Source: CAXYVC01 sp964292295
Lineage (GTDB): Bacteria > Acidobacteriota > Holophagae > Holophagales > Holophagaceae
DNA length: 19,987 bases
Assembly (NCBI GenBank): GCA_964292295.1
Contig: CAXYVC010000040.1
Coordinates: 1-19,987 of the forward strand
Direction: 5' to 3'
Shown here: positions 1 to 6,472 of the stretch, piece by piece
Layout: the number at the start of each line of letters is the position of its first letter
Numbering within the stretch: position 1 is the first letter of the stretch
The notes under the pieces: generated by a model
Told to the model about the DNA's origin: nothing
The model's input: the letters and a program-made list of their open reading frames with translations, nothing else
The model's database searches: none
Made by a program: the position numbers and the translations under genes

Positions 1-302
1 TCACAACCCACTTCCAGGGCGAGGACCTGGTGGTCACCCTGCACGGCGGCGATCGCCCCCTCATCGGCGCCGTGGCCCTGGCCCTCCCCGGCGCCCCCGC
101 GGAGCACCTGGAGCTTCCCGGCCACCGCGAGGGCCCCCTCGCGGAGCGCCTGGCCCGGGAGATGGCCGAGGCGCTCGAGCTCCGCGTGAGCCTCACCTGC
201 GGCATCCACCTGGACGCGATCCTTCCGGAGGAGATCGAGGCCGTGCAGGCCATGGCCGAAGAACTGGCGCGGGAGATGATCCGTTCCCTGCGGGCCCGCT
301 GA
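1..302 (+). CDS. LpdD-like prenylated-flavin chaperone domain protein (5' end missing)
   Basis: The reading frame is open from base 3 to a TGA at 300-302, so only the last 99 residues or so are present and the true start lies upstream. Visible are a short beta-rich start (GEDLVVTLHGGD), an IGAVALA stretch, a LELPGHREGPLAERLA segment and a GIHLDAILPEEIEAV segment followed by a C-terminal helix. From memory this pattern (glycine-rich IGAVA, LPGHKE-like, GIH-D--TPEEI) matches the small LpdD-like proteins, described as chaperones that help UbiD-type decarboxylases load prenylated FMN. There is no signal peptide or membrane segment in the visible part. If the call is right, a UbiD or UbiX gene might lie just upstream, outside the window. 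The family call rests on pattern recall only; the reading frame itself is secure. Confidence 0.55.
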   Translation, partial: TTHFQGEDLVVTLHGGDRPLIGAVALALPGAPAEHLELPGHREGPLAERLAREMAEALELRVSLTCGIHLDAILPEEIEAVQAMAEELAREMIRSLRAR

Positions 303-342
303 GGGCCAGCCTTCCGTGCGATCCTGGAGCGAAGGAGGCTCC

Positions 343-2268
343 ATGGCGGGCATCGCCCTCAGCCTGGTCAAGGTATCCAAAGCGTACGGCGCCGCCCCCA
401 TCCTGGAGGACCTGAGCCTCGGGCTCCTGCAGGGCGAAAAGGTGGGCCTGATCGGGCGGAACGGCGCGGGCAAGTCCACCCTCTTCCGCCTGCTGGCGGG
501 TGAGGAGGCTCCGGACGGGGGCGAGGTGATCCTCACCGCGGGCCTGCGCATCGCGCGGCTCGCCCAGGATCCGCACTTCGCCCCCCGCGCCACGGTGCGG
601 GAGGCCCTGAGCCTCGCGCTGGCCGAGCACGCCGCCCCCATCGCGCGCCACGGGGAGATCCACGAGGCCCTGGCGGCGCCCGGCCTGGATGCCCCGATGC
701 AGGAGCGCCTCCACCAGGAGCTGGAGGTCGTGGAGCACCACCTGCACCACATGGGCTGGGACCTGGAGCCGCGCCTCCACACCGCCTGCACCACCTGGGG
801 CCTCTCCGACCTGGAGGCGGAGGTGGAGACCCTGAGCGGCGGCTGGCGCAAGCGCGTGGCGCTGGCCCAGGCATGGCTGAAGGATCCGGACGTGCTGGTG
901 CTGGACGAACCCACGAACCACCTGGATCCCGAGCAGGTGGAGAAGCTCGAGGCGTGGCTCCAGGCCTTCCAGGGCGCCCTGCTCCTCATCACCCACGACC
1001 GCCACCTGCTGGACGGCGTGGTGGACCGCATGCTGGAGCTGGAGGAGGGGCGCCTCACCAGCTACGACGGAAGCTACAGTGACTACCTGCTGGAGAAGGC
1101 GGACCGGGAGTTCCGCGAGGCGCGCCTCACGGAGCACCTGCAGAACCGCCTGCGACGGGAGATGGCCTGGCTGCGCCGGGGCGCCAAGGCGCGCACCCGG
1201 AAGTCCAAGCTGCGCATCCAGGACGTGCTGGACCTGAAGGACGACGTGCAGGAGCGCACCCGGCTGGAGAGCCGGGAACGCCTGGCCTTCCGCAGCGGCG
1301 AGAACCGCAGCGACGCGCTGCTCCACGCCGAGGGCCTCGCCTTCGCCTATCCCGGAGGCCCCGAGCTGGTGGGCGGCCTGGATCTGGTGCTGCAGCGGGG
1401 CATGCGCGTGGCGCTGCTCGGCCCCAACGGCAGCGGCAAGTCCACCCTGCTGCGCCTGCTCCTGGGGGAGCTGCAGCCCGTCTCGGGCACGGTCGCCCGC
1501 CACCCGAGGGCCAGCACCTCCGCCATCAGCCAGGGGCGCGGCGAGCTGGACGGCGCCCGCAGCGTGCTGGACAACCTGGCGGACCGGGCGGCCGTGGTGA
1601 AGGTGGGCGGCATGAGCCTCCACGCCCACGTGTACCTCACCCGCTTCGGCTTTCCCGTGGACCAGCAGGGGCGCCTGGCCGCCACCCTCTCGGGCGGCGA
1701 GCGCAACCGCCTGCTCCTGGCCCGCACCATGCTGCACCCCGCGGATCTGCTGGTGCTGGACGAGCCCACCAACGACCTGGACATCCCCACCCTCCAGAAC
1801 CTGGAGGAGGCCCTTTCGGACTTCCCGGGCACCCTGCTCCTGGTGAGCCACGACCGCTTCTTCCTGGACCAGGTGGCCACCCACACCCTGGCCTTCCACC
1901 CGGGCGGGACGCCGCGCTGGGAACTGTACGAAGGCCCGCCCGCCACCGTGCACAGCCTGCGCGCACAGCGGGAGGCGGAGCGGAGGCCCCCGGAGGCGCC
2001 CCTTCCCAGGACCGCACCGCGCCCGGAGGTCCCCAAGGCGCGGAAGGCGGGCCTCAGCCAGAAGGAGCAGCGGCGCCTGGCCGAGGTGGAAGGCGCCCTG
2101 GAGGCGCTCCAGGGCCGCCTCGCGGAGCTGGAAGCGGCATTGAACGCGCCCGACGCCTTCCTCTCCCTGGAATCCCCGGGACACGCCGCCCTGCGCGCAC
2201 AGGAGGAGGCGAAAAGCGCGCTGGAGGCCCTCGAGCTGGAGTGGCTGGAGCTGGAGGAGAAGCGCTGA
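343..2268 (+). CDS. uup: ABC-F family ATPase, Uup type
   Basis: This is a 641-residue soluble protein with two ABC ATPase domains and no membrane segments, the ABC-F layout. Domain 1 has Walker A GRNGAGKST (38-46), signature LSGGWRKR (from 164) and Walker B ending LDEPTNHLD (from 187). An inter-domain linker with a basic WLRRGAKARTRK stretch lies near 273-285. Domain 2 has GPNGSGKST (360-368), LSGGERNR (from 449) and LDEPTNDLD (from 472). The last 70 residues or so (from 569) are a charged Leu/Glu/Lys-rich coiled coil, the extra C-terminal domain typical of Uup. ABC-F proteins act at the ribosome or, for Uup, in tolerance of branched DNA or ribosome intermediates; which applies here cannot be read from sequence. 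I chose ATG 343 over an upstream in-frame GTG at 316 because GAAGGAGG at 331-338 sits 4 bases before 343. The gene follows the LpdD-like gene by 40 bases. Confidence 0.93.
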   Translation: MAGIALSLVKVSKAYGAAPILEDLSLGLLQGEKVGLIGRNGAGKSTLFRLLAGEEAPDGGEVILTAGLRIARLAQDPHFAPRATVREALSLALAEHAAPIARHGEIHEALAAPGLDAPMQERLHQELEVVEHHLHHMGWDLEPRLHTACTTWGLSDLEAEVETLSGGWRKRVALAQAWLKDPDVLVLDEPTNHLDPEQVEKLEAWLQAFQGALLLITHDRHLLDGVVDRMLELEEGRLTSYDGSYSDYLLEKADREFREARLTEHLQNRLRREMAWLRRGAKARTRKSKLRIQDVLDLKDDVQERTRLESRERLAFRSGENRSDALLHAEGLAFAYPGGPELVGGLDLVLQRGMRVALLGPNGSGKSTLLRLLLGELQPVSGTVARHPRASTSAISQGRGELDGARSVLDNLADRAAVVKVGGMSLHAHVYLTRFGFPVDQQGRLAATLSGGERNRLLLARTMLHPADLLVLDEPTNDLDIPTLQNLEEALSDFPGTLLLVSHDRFFLDQVATHTLAFHPGGTPRWELYEGPPATVHSLRAQREAERRPPEAPLPRTAPRPEVPKARKAGLSQKEQRRLAEVEGALEALQGRLAELEAALNAPDAFLSLESPGHAALRAQEEAKSALEALELEWLELEEKR

Positions 2269-2282
2269 GGGTCCCGGCCCGA

Positions 2283-2288
2283 TAGGAT
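2283..2288 (+). promoter_or_regulatory. Possible -10 element (TAGGAT) before the cysteine synthase gene
   Basis: TAGGAT lies 16 bases before the ATG at 2305 and just after the stop of the ABC-F gene. It resembles other TAGACT-like hexamers before starts elsewhere in this window. No good -35 hexamer is evident, and the site overlaps the alternative ATG at 2287. This is a weak call. Confidence 0.25.
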
Positions 2289-2304
2289 GGAGCCTGGACG
2301 TGCC

Positions 2305-3243
2305 ATGCAGACGCTCTCCCGCACCCTTCCGACCGTCATCGACAGCATCCTCGACCTCGTGGGCTGCACGCCGATGCTCCGCCTGCGCCGCTACGCGCCG
2401 GAGCTCCAGCTCTTCGCCAAGCTGGAGTACCTGAACCCCTGCGGCAGCGTGAAGGACCGTGTGGGCCTCGGGATGCTGCGCGCGGCGGAGGCCCGGGGTG
2501 AGCTGGAGCCCGGCAGCACCGTCATCGAGGCCACGGCGGGCAACACGGGGCTCGGGCTCGCCATGGCCGCCCAGGCCCTGGGCTACCGCTGCATCATCGT
2601 GATGACCGACAAGTACAGCCGGGAGAAGATGCAGCTGGTGAAGGCCCTGGGCGCGGAGCTCGTGGTGCTGCCCCGCAGTGCGGGCATGGACGGGGCCGTG
2701 GCCCACGCGGAGGCGCTGGCGAAGCGCATCCCTCGGGCCTGGTTGAGCCGCCAGTACGACACCCGGGCCAACCCCGGAACCCACCCCGCCCCCACCGCCG
2801 AGGAGATCTGGGAGCAGATGGACGGCCGGGTGGACGGCATCGCCATCGCCGCGGGCAGCGGCGGCACCTGGACGGGCACCGTGCGCCGCCTGAAGGCGCT
2901 GAACCCGAAGCTCGTCGCCGCCCTGGTGCAGCCCGTGGGCTCCGTCTACGGGGGCGCACCGGCCGGCGAGTGGGCGGTGGAGGGCATCGGCTCCACCTAC
3001 CTTCCGGCGGTGCTGGACGCATCCCTGGCCGACACCATCATCGACGTGGCGGACGCGGACAGCCTGGCCACGGCCCGTGAGCTGATCCGCACGGAGGGCT
3101 GCCTCGTGGGCGGCAGCAGCGGCTGCAATGTGTTTGCCGCCCGGGAACTGGCCCGCCGCCTGCCCCCCGGGAGCCGCGTGGCCACCCTGCTCTGCGACGG
3201 CGCCGAGCGCTACCTCTCCAAGTTCCCCGTGGCGGAGCTCTGA
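2305..3243 (+). CDS. PLP-dependent cysteine synthase / cystathionine beta-synthase-like enzyme
   Basis: A 312-residue fold-type II PLP enzyme covering a complete catalytic domain (LVGCTPMLRLRR to the C-terminus) with no C-terminal CBS regulatory pair. The Schiff-base lysine is K50 in NPCGSVKDR. The substrate-carboxylate loop is EATAGNTGLGLA and the phosphate-binding loops are AAGSGGTWTG and VGGSSGCN. Such enzymes replace the beta-substituent of O-acetylserine, or of serine with homocysteine, making cysteine or cystathionine. The EATAGNTG loop, rather than the EPTSGNTG of classical CysK, resembles CBS-like members, so I leave the symbol blank. ATG 2305 fits family N-termini (about 13 residues before the DSILDLVG motif); ATG 2287 in the same frame is the alternative, and neither has a strong ribosome binding site. 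The gene lies 36 bases after the ABC-F stop and 32 before the radical SAM gene. Confidence 0.85.
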   Translation: MQTLSRTLPTVIDSILDLVGCTPMLRLRRYAPELQLFAKLEYLNPCGSVKDRVGLGMLRAAEARGELEPGSTVIEATAGNTGLGLAMAAQALGYRCIIVMTDKYSREKMQLVKALGAELVVLPRSAGMDGAVAHAEALAKRIPRAWLSRQYDTRANPGTHPAPTAEEIWEQMDGRVDGIAIAAGSGGTWTGTVRRLKALNPKLVAALVQPVGSVYGGAPAGEWAVEGIGSTYLPAVLDASLADTIIDVADADSLATARELIRTEGCLVGGSSGCNVFAARELARRLPPGSRVATLLCDGAERYLSKFPVAEL

Positions 3244-3275
3244 GCGCCGCATCCCTTCCCAGGAGCAGCCCCGCC

Positions 3276-4691
3276 ATGGCCCGTCCCTCCGGTGTCCTCG
3301 TTACCGCCGTGTTTCCCGGCAGCCTGGCCGAGGCGGCGGGCCTGCGGGCCGGCGACCGCATCCTGGCGCTGAACGGCGAGGCGGTGCTGGACCAGCTGAA
3401 CTACCAGTACCTGGTGAGCCTCAAGGACGAGACCGAGCTGTGCTTCCAGCGCCCGGACGGCAGCCGGGAGACCGTGCTCCTGGAGAACGGTGGCGACGGC
3501 CTGGGCGTGGACCTGGCGCAGGATCCCCTGAAGCTCTGCCGCCAGAACTGCGTCTTCTGCTTCGTGCAGCAGATGCCGAAGGGCTTCCGCAAGAGCCTCT
3601 ACCTCAAGGACGAGGACATCCGCCTCTCCTTCCTGTACGGCCACTTCAGCACCCTGAGCAGCAGCGACGACGCCGAGCTCGACCGCGTGGTGCGTGAGCG
3701 CCTCAGCCCCGTCCACGTCTCCGTGCACGCGACGGACCCGGCCGTGCGGGTGCGGGTGGTGGGCAACCCGCGGGAGGGCGACATCCTGCGGAAGCTCGAC
3801 CGCCTCATCCGGGGTGGCGTGCAGATGCACACGCAGGTGGTGCTGGTGCCCGGCCTGAACGACGGCGCCGCCTGGGAGCGCACGCTGGCGGACCTGTGGG
3901 CGCGCCGCGCCTTCCAGGAAACGGGACCCTTCGCGGGACAGGGCGGCGTGTTGAGCCTCTCCTGCGTGCCCGTGGGCCTCACCTCGCACCGGGAGGGGCT
4001 CCCTCAGATTCCGGACGTGGACGCGGCCTACGCCGCCGCCTGGGCCAAACGCTGGACGCCGGAGGCGCGCCGCCTCACCGCGGCGAACGACGGGGAGCCC
4101 TGGCTGCTCCTGGCGGACGAGTGGTTCTGCCGCGCGGGCCTCGAGGTGCCAGGGCGCTCCTTCTACAGCCGCTCCTGGTCTCAGCTGGAGAACGGCGTGG
4201 GCCTGGTGCGGCGTTTCCTCGAACAGTCGCGGCGCTTCCGGCGCAGCCCGAGGGCCGAGGGCTTCCGGGGCCGTCGCGTGCTGGTGCTCACGGGCGCCAG
4301 CTTCGCGCCGGTGCTGGCGCGGGAGCTGGAGCTCCTGAACCAGGCCGTGGGCAGCGACCTGCGGGCCCTGGCCGTGCCCAACCGCGCCTTCGGGAGCAGC
4401 GTCACGGTCGCCGGACTCCTCTGCGGGCGCGACCTTCTGGAAACCGCCCGCGCCGACCGCGCGGCCCACGGGGACCGCACCGACTGGGTGGATGCGGTGG
4501 TGGTGCCCAGCGCGAGCCTGCGCCACGAGACCGGCCCCACGGACCAGTACGCCCTGCCCGGCACTTCCAGCACGCGCCCCGTCTTCCTGGACGACCTGGG
4601 CCTGGAGGAGCTGCAGCGGGAGCTCGGCGTGCCCGTCCTCTGCGGGGGCGACGGCCTCCCCGCCATGCTGGACACCCTGCGGAAGGCCTGA
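3276..4691 (+). CDS. PDZ-radical SAM-DUF512 protein of unknown function
   Basis: A 471-residue soluble protein with three parts. Residues 1-70 or so form a PDZ-like domain (VTAVFPGSLAEAAGLRAGDRIL). A radical SAM region begins with C88, C92 and C95 in the C-x3-C-x2-C arrangement (LCRQNCVFCF), which would bind a 4Fe-4S cluster. The C-terminal half matches the DUF512 family, including a FYSRSW-LENGVGLVRRFL stretch after about residue 280. No substrate is firmly established for this family as far as I know, so I do not propose one. The PDZ-like domain suggests it docks on a partner protein. AGGAG at 3261-3265 precedes ATG 3276 by 10 bases. Length and domain order look normal for the family, and a hairpin follows the stop. 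Confidence 0.88.
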   Translation: MARPSGVLVTAVFPGSLAEAAGLRAGDRILALNGEAVLDQLNYQYLVSLKDETELCFQRPDGSRETVLLENGGDGLGVDLAQDPLKLCRQNCVFCFVQQMPKGFRKSLYLKDEDIRLSFLYGHFSTLSSSDDAELDRVVRERLSPVHVSVHATDPAVRVRVVGNPREGDILRKLDRLIRGGVQMHTQVVLVPGLNDGAAWERTLADLWARRAFQETGPFAGQGGVLSLSCVPVGLTSHREGLPQIPDVDAAYAAAWAKRWTPEARRLTAANDGEPWLLLADEWFCRAGLEVPGRSFYSRSWSQLENGVGLVRRFLEQSRRFRRSPRAEGFRGRRVLVLTGASFAPVLARELELLNQAVGSDLRALAVPNRAFGSSVTVAGLLCGRDLLETARADRAAHGDRTDWVDAVVVPSASLRHETGPTDQYALPGTSSTRPVFLDDLGLEELQRELGVPVLCGGDGLPAMLDTLRKA

Positions 4692-4703
4692 CGCTGGATG
4701 TCG

Positions 4704-4743
4704 AAGAAGGAAGGGCCCGCCGGATGGCGGGCCCTTCCTTCTT
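4704..4743. terminator. Bidirectional hairpin terminator between convergent genes
   Basis: The arms 4704-4721 and 4726-4743 are perfect 18-bp inverted complements around a 4-base GGAT loop. The outer AAGAAGGAA/TTCCTTCTT part gives a T-rich right side followed by TTC on the plus strand, and a T-rich tail on the minus strand as well. It starts 12 bases after the radical SAM stop and ends 19 bases before the tryptophanase stop, so it can end transcription from both sides. Confidence 0.9.
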
Positions 4744-4762
4744 TTCAGGGACGCTTCGCGGT

Positions 4763-6133
4763 TCAGGCCCAGGCACACTCGCAGGTGAAGTGGCGCAGGA
4801 ACTTCGGCTGCTTCGTGATCCGCACGCCGCGGATGCTCTTGGCGTTGGCCTTCACCTCGGCCAGCACCTCGGCCGCGAGGTCGAAGTGGGACTGGGTGTA
4901 CATCCGGCGGGGGAAGGCGAGGCGCACCAGCTCCATGCTGTGGTAGGTCTCGGTGCCGTCGTCCAGGTGCTTGCCGAACATGACGGAGCCGATCTCCACG
5001 CCGCGGATGCCGCCCTCCAGGTAGAGCGCGTTGCAGAGGGCCCAGGCGGGGTACTGCTCCACGGGCATGTTGGGCAGCACGCTCTTCGCATCGATGTAGA
5101 CCGCGTGGCCGCCCGTGGGCTTCACGTACCCGATGCCCGCGGCATCCAGCTTCTCGCCCAGGTATTCCGCCGTGCGCAGGCGGTAGCGCAGGTAGCTCTC
5201 CTCCATGCCCTCCTCCAGGCCCACGGCCAGCGCCTCCAGATCGCGCCCGGCCATGCCGCCGTAGGTGAGGAAGCCCTCCATCATGATCAGCATGTTGTTC
5301 ACGGCGTCGCGCCACTCGCCCGAGCGCAGCACGATGAAACCGCCGATGTTCACCATGCCGTCCTTCTTGGCGCTCATGGTGGCGCCGTCGGCGTAGCTGA
5401 ACATCTCCTGGACGATCTCCTTGATCGTCTTGTTCTCGTAGCCCTTCTCCCGCATCTTGATGAACATGGCGTTCTCGCTGAAGCGGCAGACGTCCATGAC
5501 GAGCTTCTTGCCGTACTTCTTCAGGAGGGCGCTGTACTCGCGGATGTTCTGCATGGACACCGGCTGTCCGCCGCCGGTGTTGTTCGTCACCGTGATCATG
5601 CCGAAGGGGATGCGGTGGCCCTCCTTCTTGAGCAGCTCCTCCACGCGCTCCAGGTCGATGTTGCCCTTGAAGGGGTGGATCAGGGCGGGCTGCAGGCCCT
5701 CCTTGATGACGAGATCCACGGCCTCCACGCCGATGAACTCGAGGTTGCCGCGGGTGGTGTCGAAGTGGCAGTTGTTGGGCACCAGGTCGCCGGCCTTGCA
5801 GACGGCGCCGAAGAGCACCTTCTCGGCGGCGCGGCCCTGGTGGGTCGGGATGAAGTGCTCCATCCCGGTGATGTCCCGGATGACCGACTCCAGGCGGTAG
5901 AAGCTCTTGGCGCCGGCGTAGCTCTCGTCGCCCATCATGATGGCGGCCCACTGGGCGCTGCTCATGGCGCCGGTGCCAGAGTCGGTGAGCCAGTCGATGA
6001 GCACGTCCTCGGCACGGAGCTTGAAGACGTTCAGCTTGGCCTCCTCCAGCAGCTTCACGCGCTCCTCGCGGGTGGTCATGCGGATGGGCTCGACGGCCTT
6101 GATGCGGAAGGGTTCGATGAGGGTCTTGGGCAT
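4763..6133 (-). CDS. tnaA: Tryptophanase (tryptophan indole-lyase)
   Basis: A 456-residue fold-type I PLP lyase that would split tryptophan to indole, pyruvate and ammonia in the cytoplasm. Family landmarks are LTDSGTGAMS (49-58), GDESYAGAKSFY (68-79), IPTHQGRAAE (95-104), the NTGGGQPVSM stretch and the PLP lysine K257 in MSAKKDG. Tyrosine phenol-lyase (TPL) is the close relative, and specificity positions decide between them. From recalled alignments, TPL has Met379, Arg381 and Phe448, while tryptophanase has Val, Ile and His there. This protein has V379, I381 and H448, so I call tryptophanase, although the length equals that of TPL. I chose ATG 6133 because AGGAG at 6139-6143 precedes it by 5 bases and the N-terminus MPKTLIEPFRIK fits the family. 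A longer in-frame start at 6253 lacks support. No permease gene is adjacent. Confidence 0.92.
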   Translation of the reverse strand: MPKTLIEPFRIKAVEPIRMTTREERVKLLEEAKLNVFKLRAEDVLIDWLTDSGTGAMSSAQWAAIMMGDESYAGAKSFYRLESVIRDITGMEHFIPTHQGRAAEKVLFGAVCKAGDLVPNNCHFDTTRGNLEFIGVEAVDLVIKEGLQPALIHPFKGNIDLERVEELLKKEGHRIPFGMITVTNNTGGGQPVSMQNIREYSALLKKYGKKLVMDVCRFSENAMFIKMREKGYENKTIKEIVQEMFSYADGATMSAKKDGMVNIGGFIVLRSGEWRDAVNNMLIMMEGFLTYGGMAGRDLEALAVGLEEGMEESYLRYRLRTAEYLGEKLDAAGIGYVKPTGGHAVYIDAKSVLPNMPVEQYPAWALCNALYLEGGIRGVEIGSVMFGKHLDDGTETYHSMELVRLAFPRRMYTQSHFDLAAEVLAEVKANAKSIRGVRITKQPKFLRHFTCECAWA

Positions 6134-6288
6134 GGGATCTCCTGTGGGTCGTGGATGGAATTGTTGGTAACGGGGGGCAATCAGCCTCGGACCGCGTCCT
6201 CCACACAGGCGGACCTCGCCTCGTGCTCCGCGCGGCGCTGCTTCTGTCGGCAACCGGGAACCATGGGGCGAGACCTCTGAAAACCCCG

Positions 6289-6294
6289 AGTGTA
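6289..6294 (-). promoter_or_regulatory. Possible -10 element (TACACT) and leader of the tryptophanase gene
   Basis: Read on the minus strand, TACACT lies about 155 bases before the tryptophanase ATG, giving a leader of roughly 145-150 nt. Just upstream is a small inverted repeat, TTCCC-AAG-GGGAA (6300-6312), and slightly further a TGTGA half-site (6317-6321); neither is enough to name a regulator. The leader holds one 27-codon ORF (ATG at 6264, stop at 6181) with no tryptophan codon, so there is no sign of a TnaC-type leader peptide. The stretch 6325-6365 is less GC-rich, with TTCGAA and a TTTCG-tccct-CGAAA repeat. Confidence 0.3.
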
Positions 6295-6420
6295 CGCGGT
6301 TCCCCTTGGGAAGGCGTCACATCCCCTGCCCGTTCGAAGCCGGTTTTCGTCCCTCGAAACGAAGGCCCCGTCCCCCGGGAAGGGGCTGACGGCGGCCCCC
6401 TTCCCGCTTTCCGAATGGCT

Positions 6421-6465
6421 CCCATCCCAGGAACGCCCCCGTCGCGGGGGCGTTCCTGGGATGGG
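6421..6465. terminator. Perfect 21-bp inverted repeat, probable terminator of the acyl-CoA synthetase operon
   Basis: The arms 6421-6441 and 6445-6465 are exact inverted complements with a 3-base loop (TCG at 6442-6444). The repeat starts 7 bases beyond the stop codon of the minus-strand acyl-CoA synthetase gene, the usual place for a terminator. There is no T-run on either side, so it is not a classical intrinsic terminator. It could act as a U-tract-less terminator or a 3'-end stabiliser, or be a mobile palindromic repeat if copies exist elsewhere. Confidence 0.6.
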
Positions 6466-6472
6466 ACGGCCT

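Noticed and set aside
316..342. Upstream GTG start for the ABC-F protein
   Set aside because: The strong GAAGGAGG at 331-338 points to ATG 343, and the extra nine residues do not resemble family N-termini.
193..3252. 1019-residue open frame on the minus strand
   Set aside because: It runs antisense to the ABC-F and cysteine synthase genes, and its translation is rich in Ala, Gly, Arg, His and Gln with no domain. Long stop-free antisense frames are expected at this GC content.
6181..6264. 27-codon leader ORF as a TnaC equivalent
   Set aside because: It contains no Trp codon and no TnaC-like WFNID core, so there is no basis to call it a tryptophan-sensing peptide.
3210..6425. 1071-residue open frame on the minus strand
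   Set aside because: It is antisense to the radical SAM gene and a shifted frame of tryptophanase, with low-complexity translation. The true tryptophanase frame carries all the motifs.
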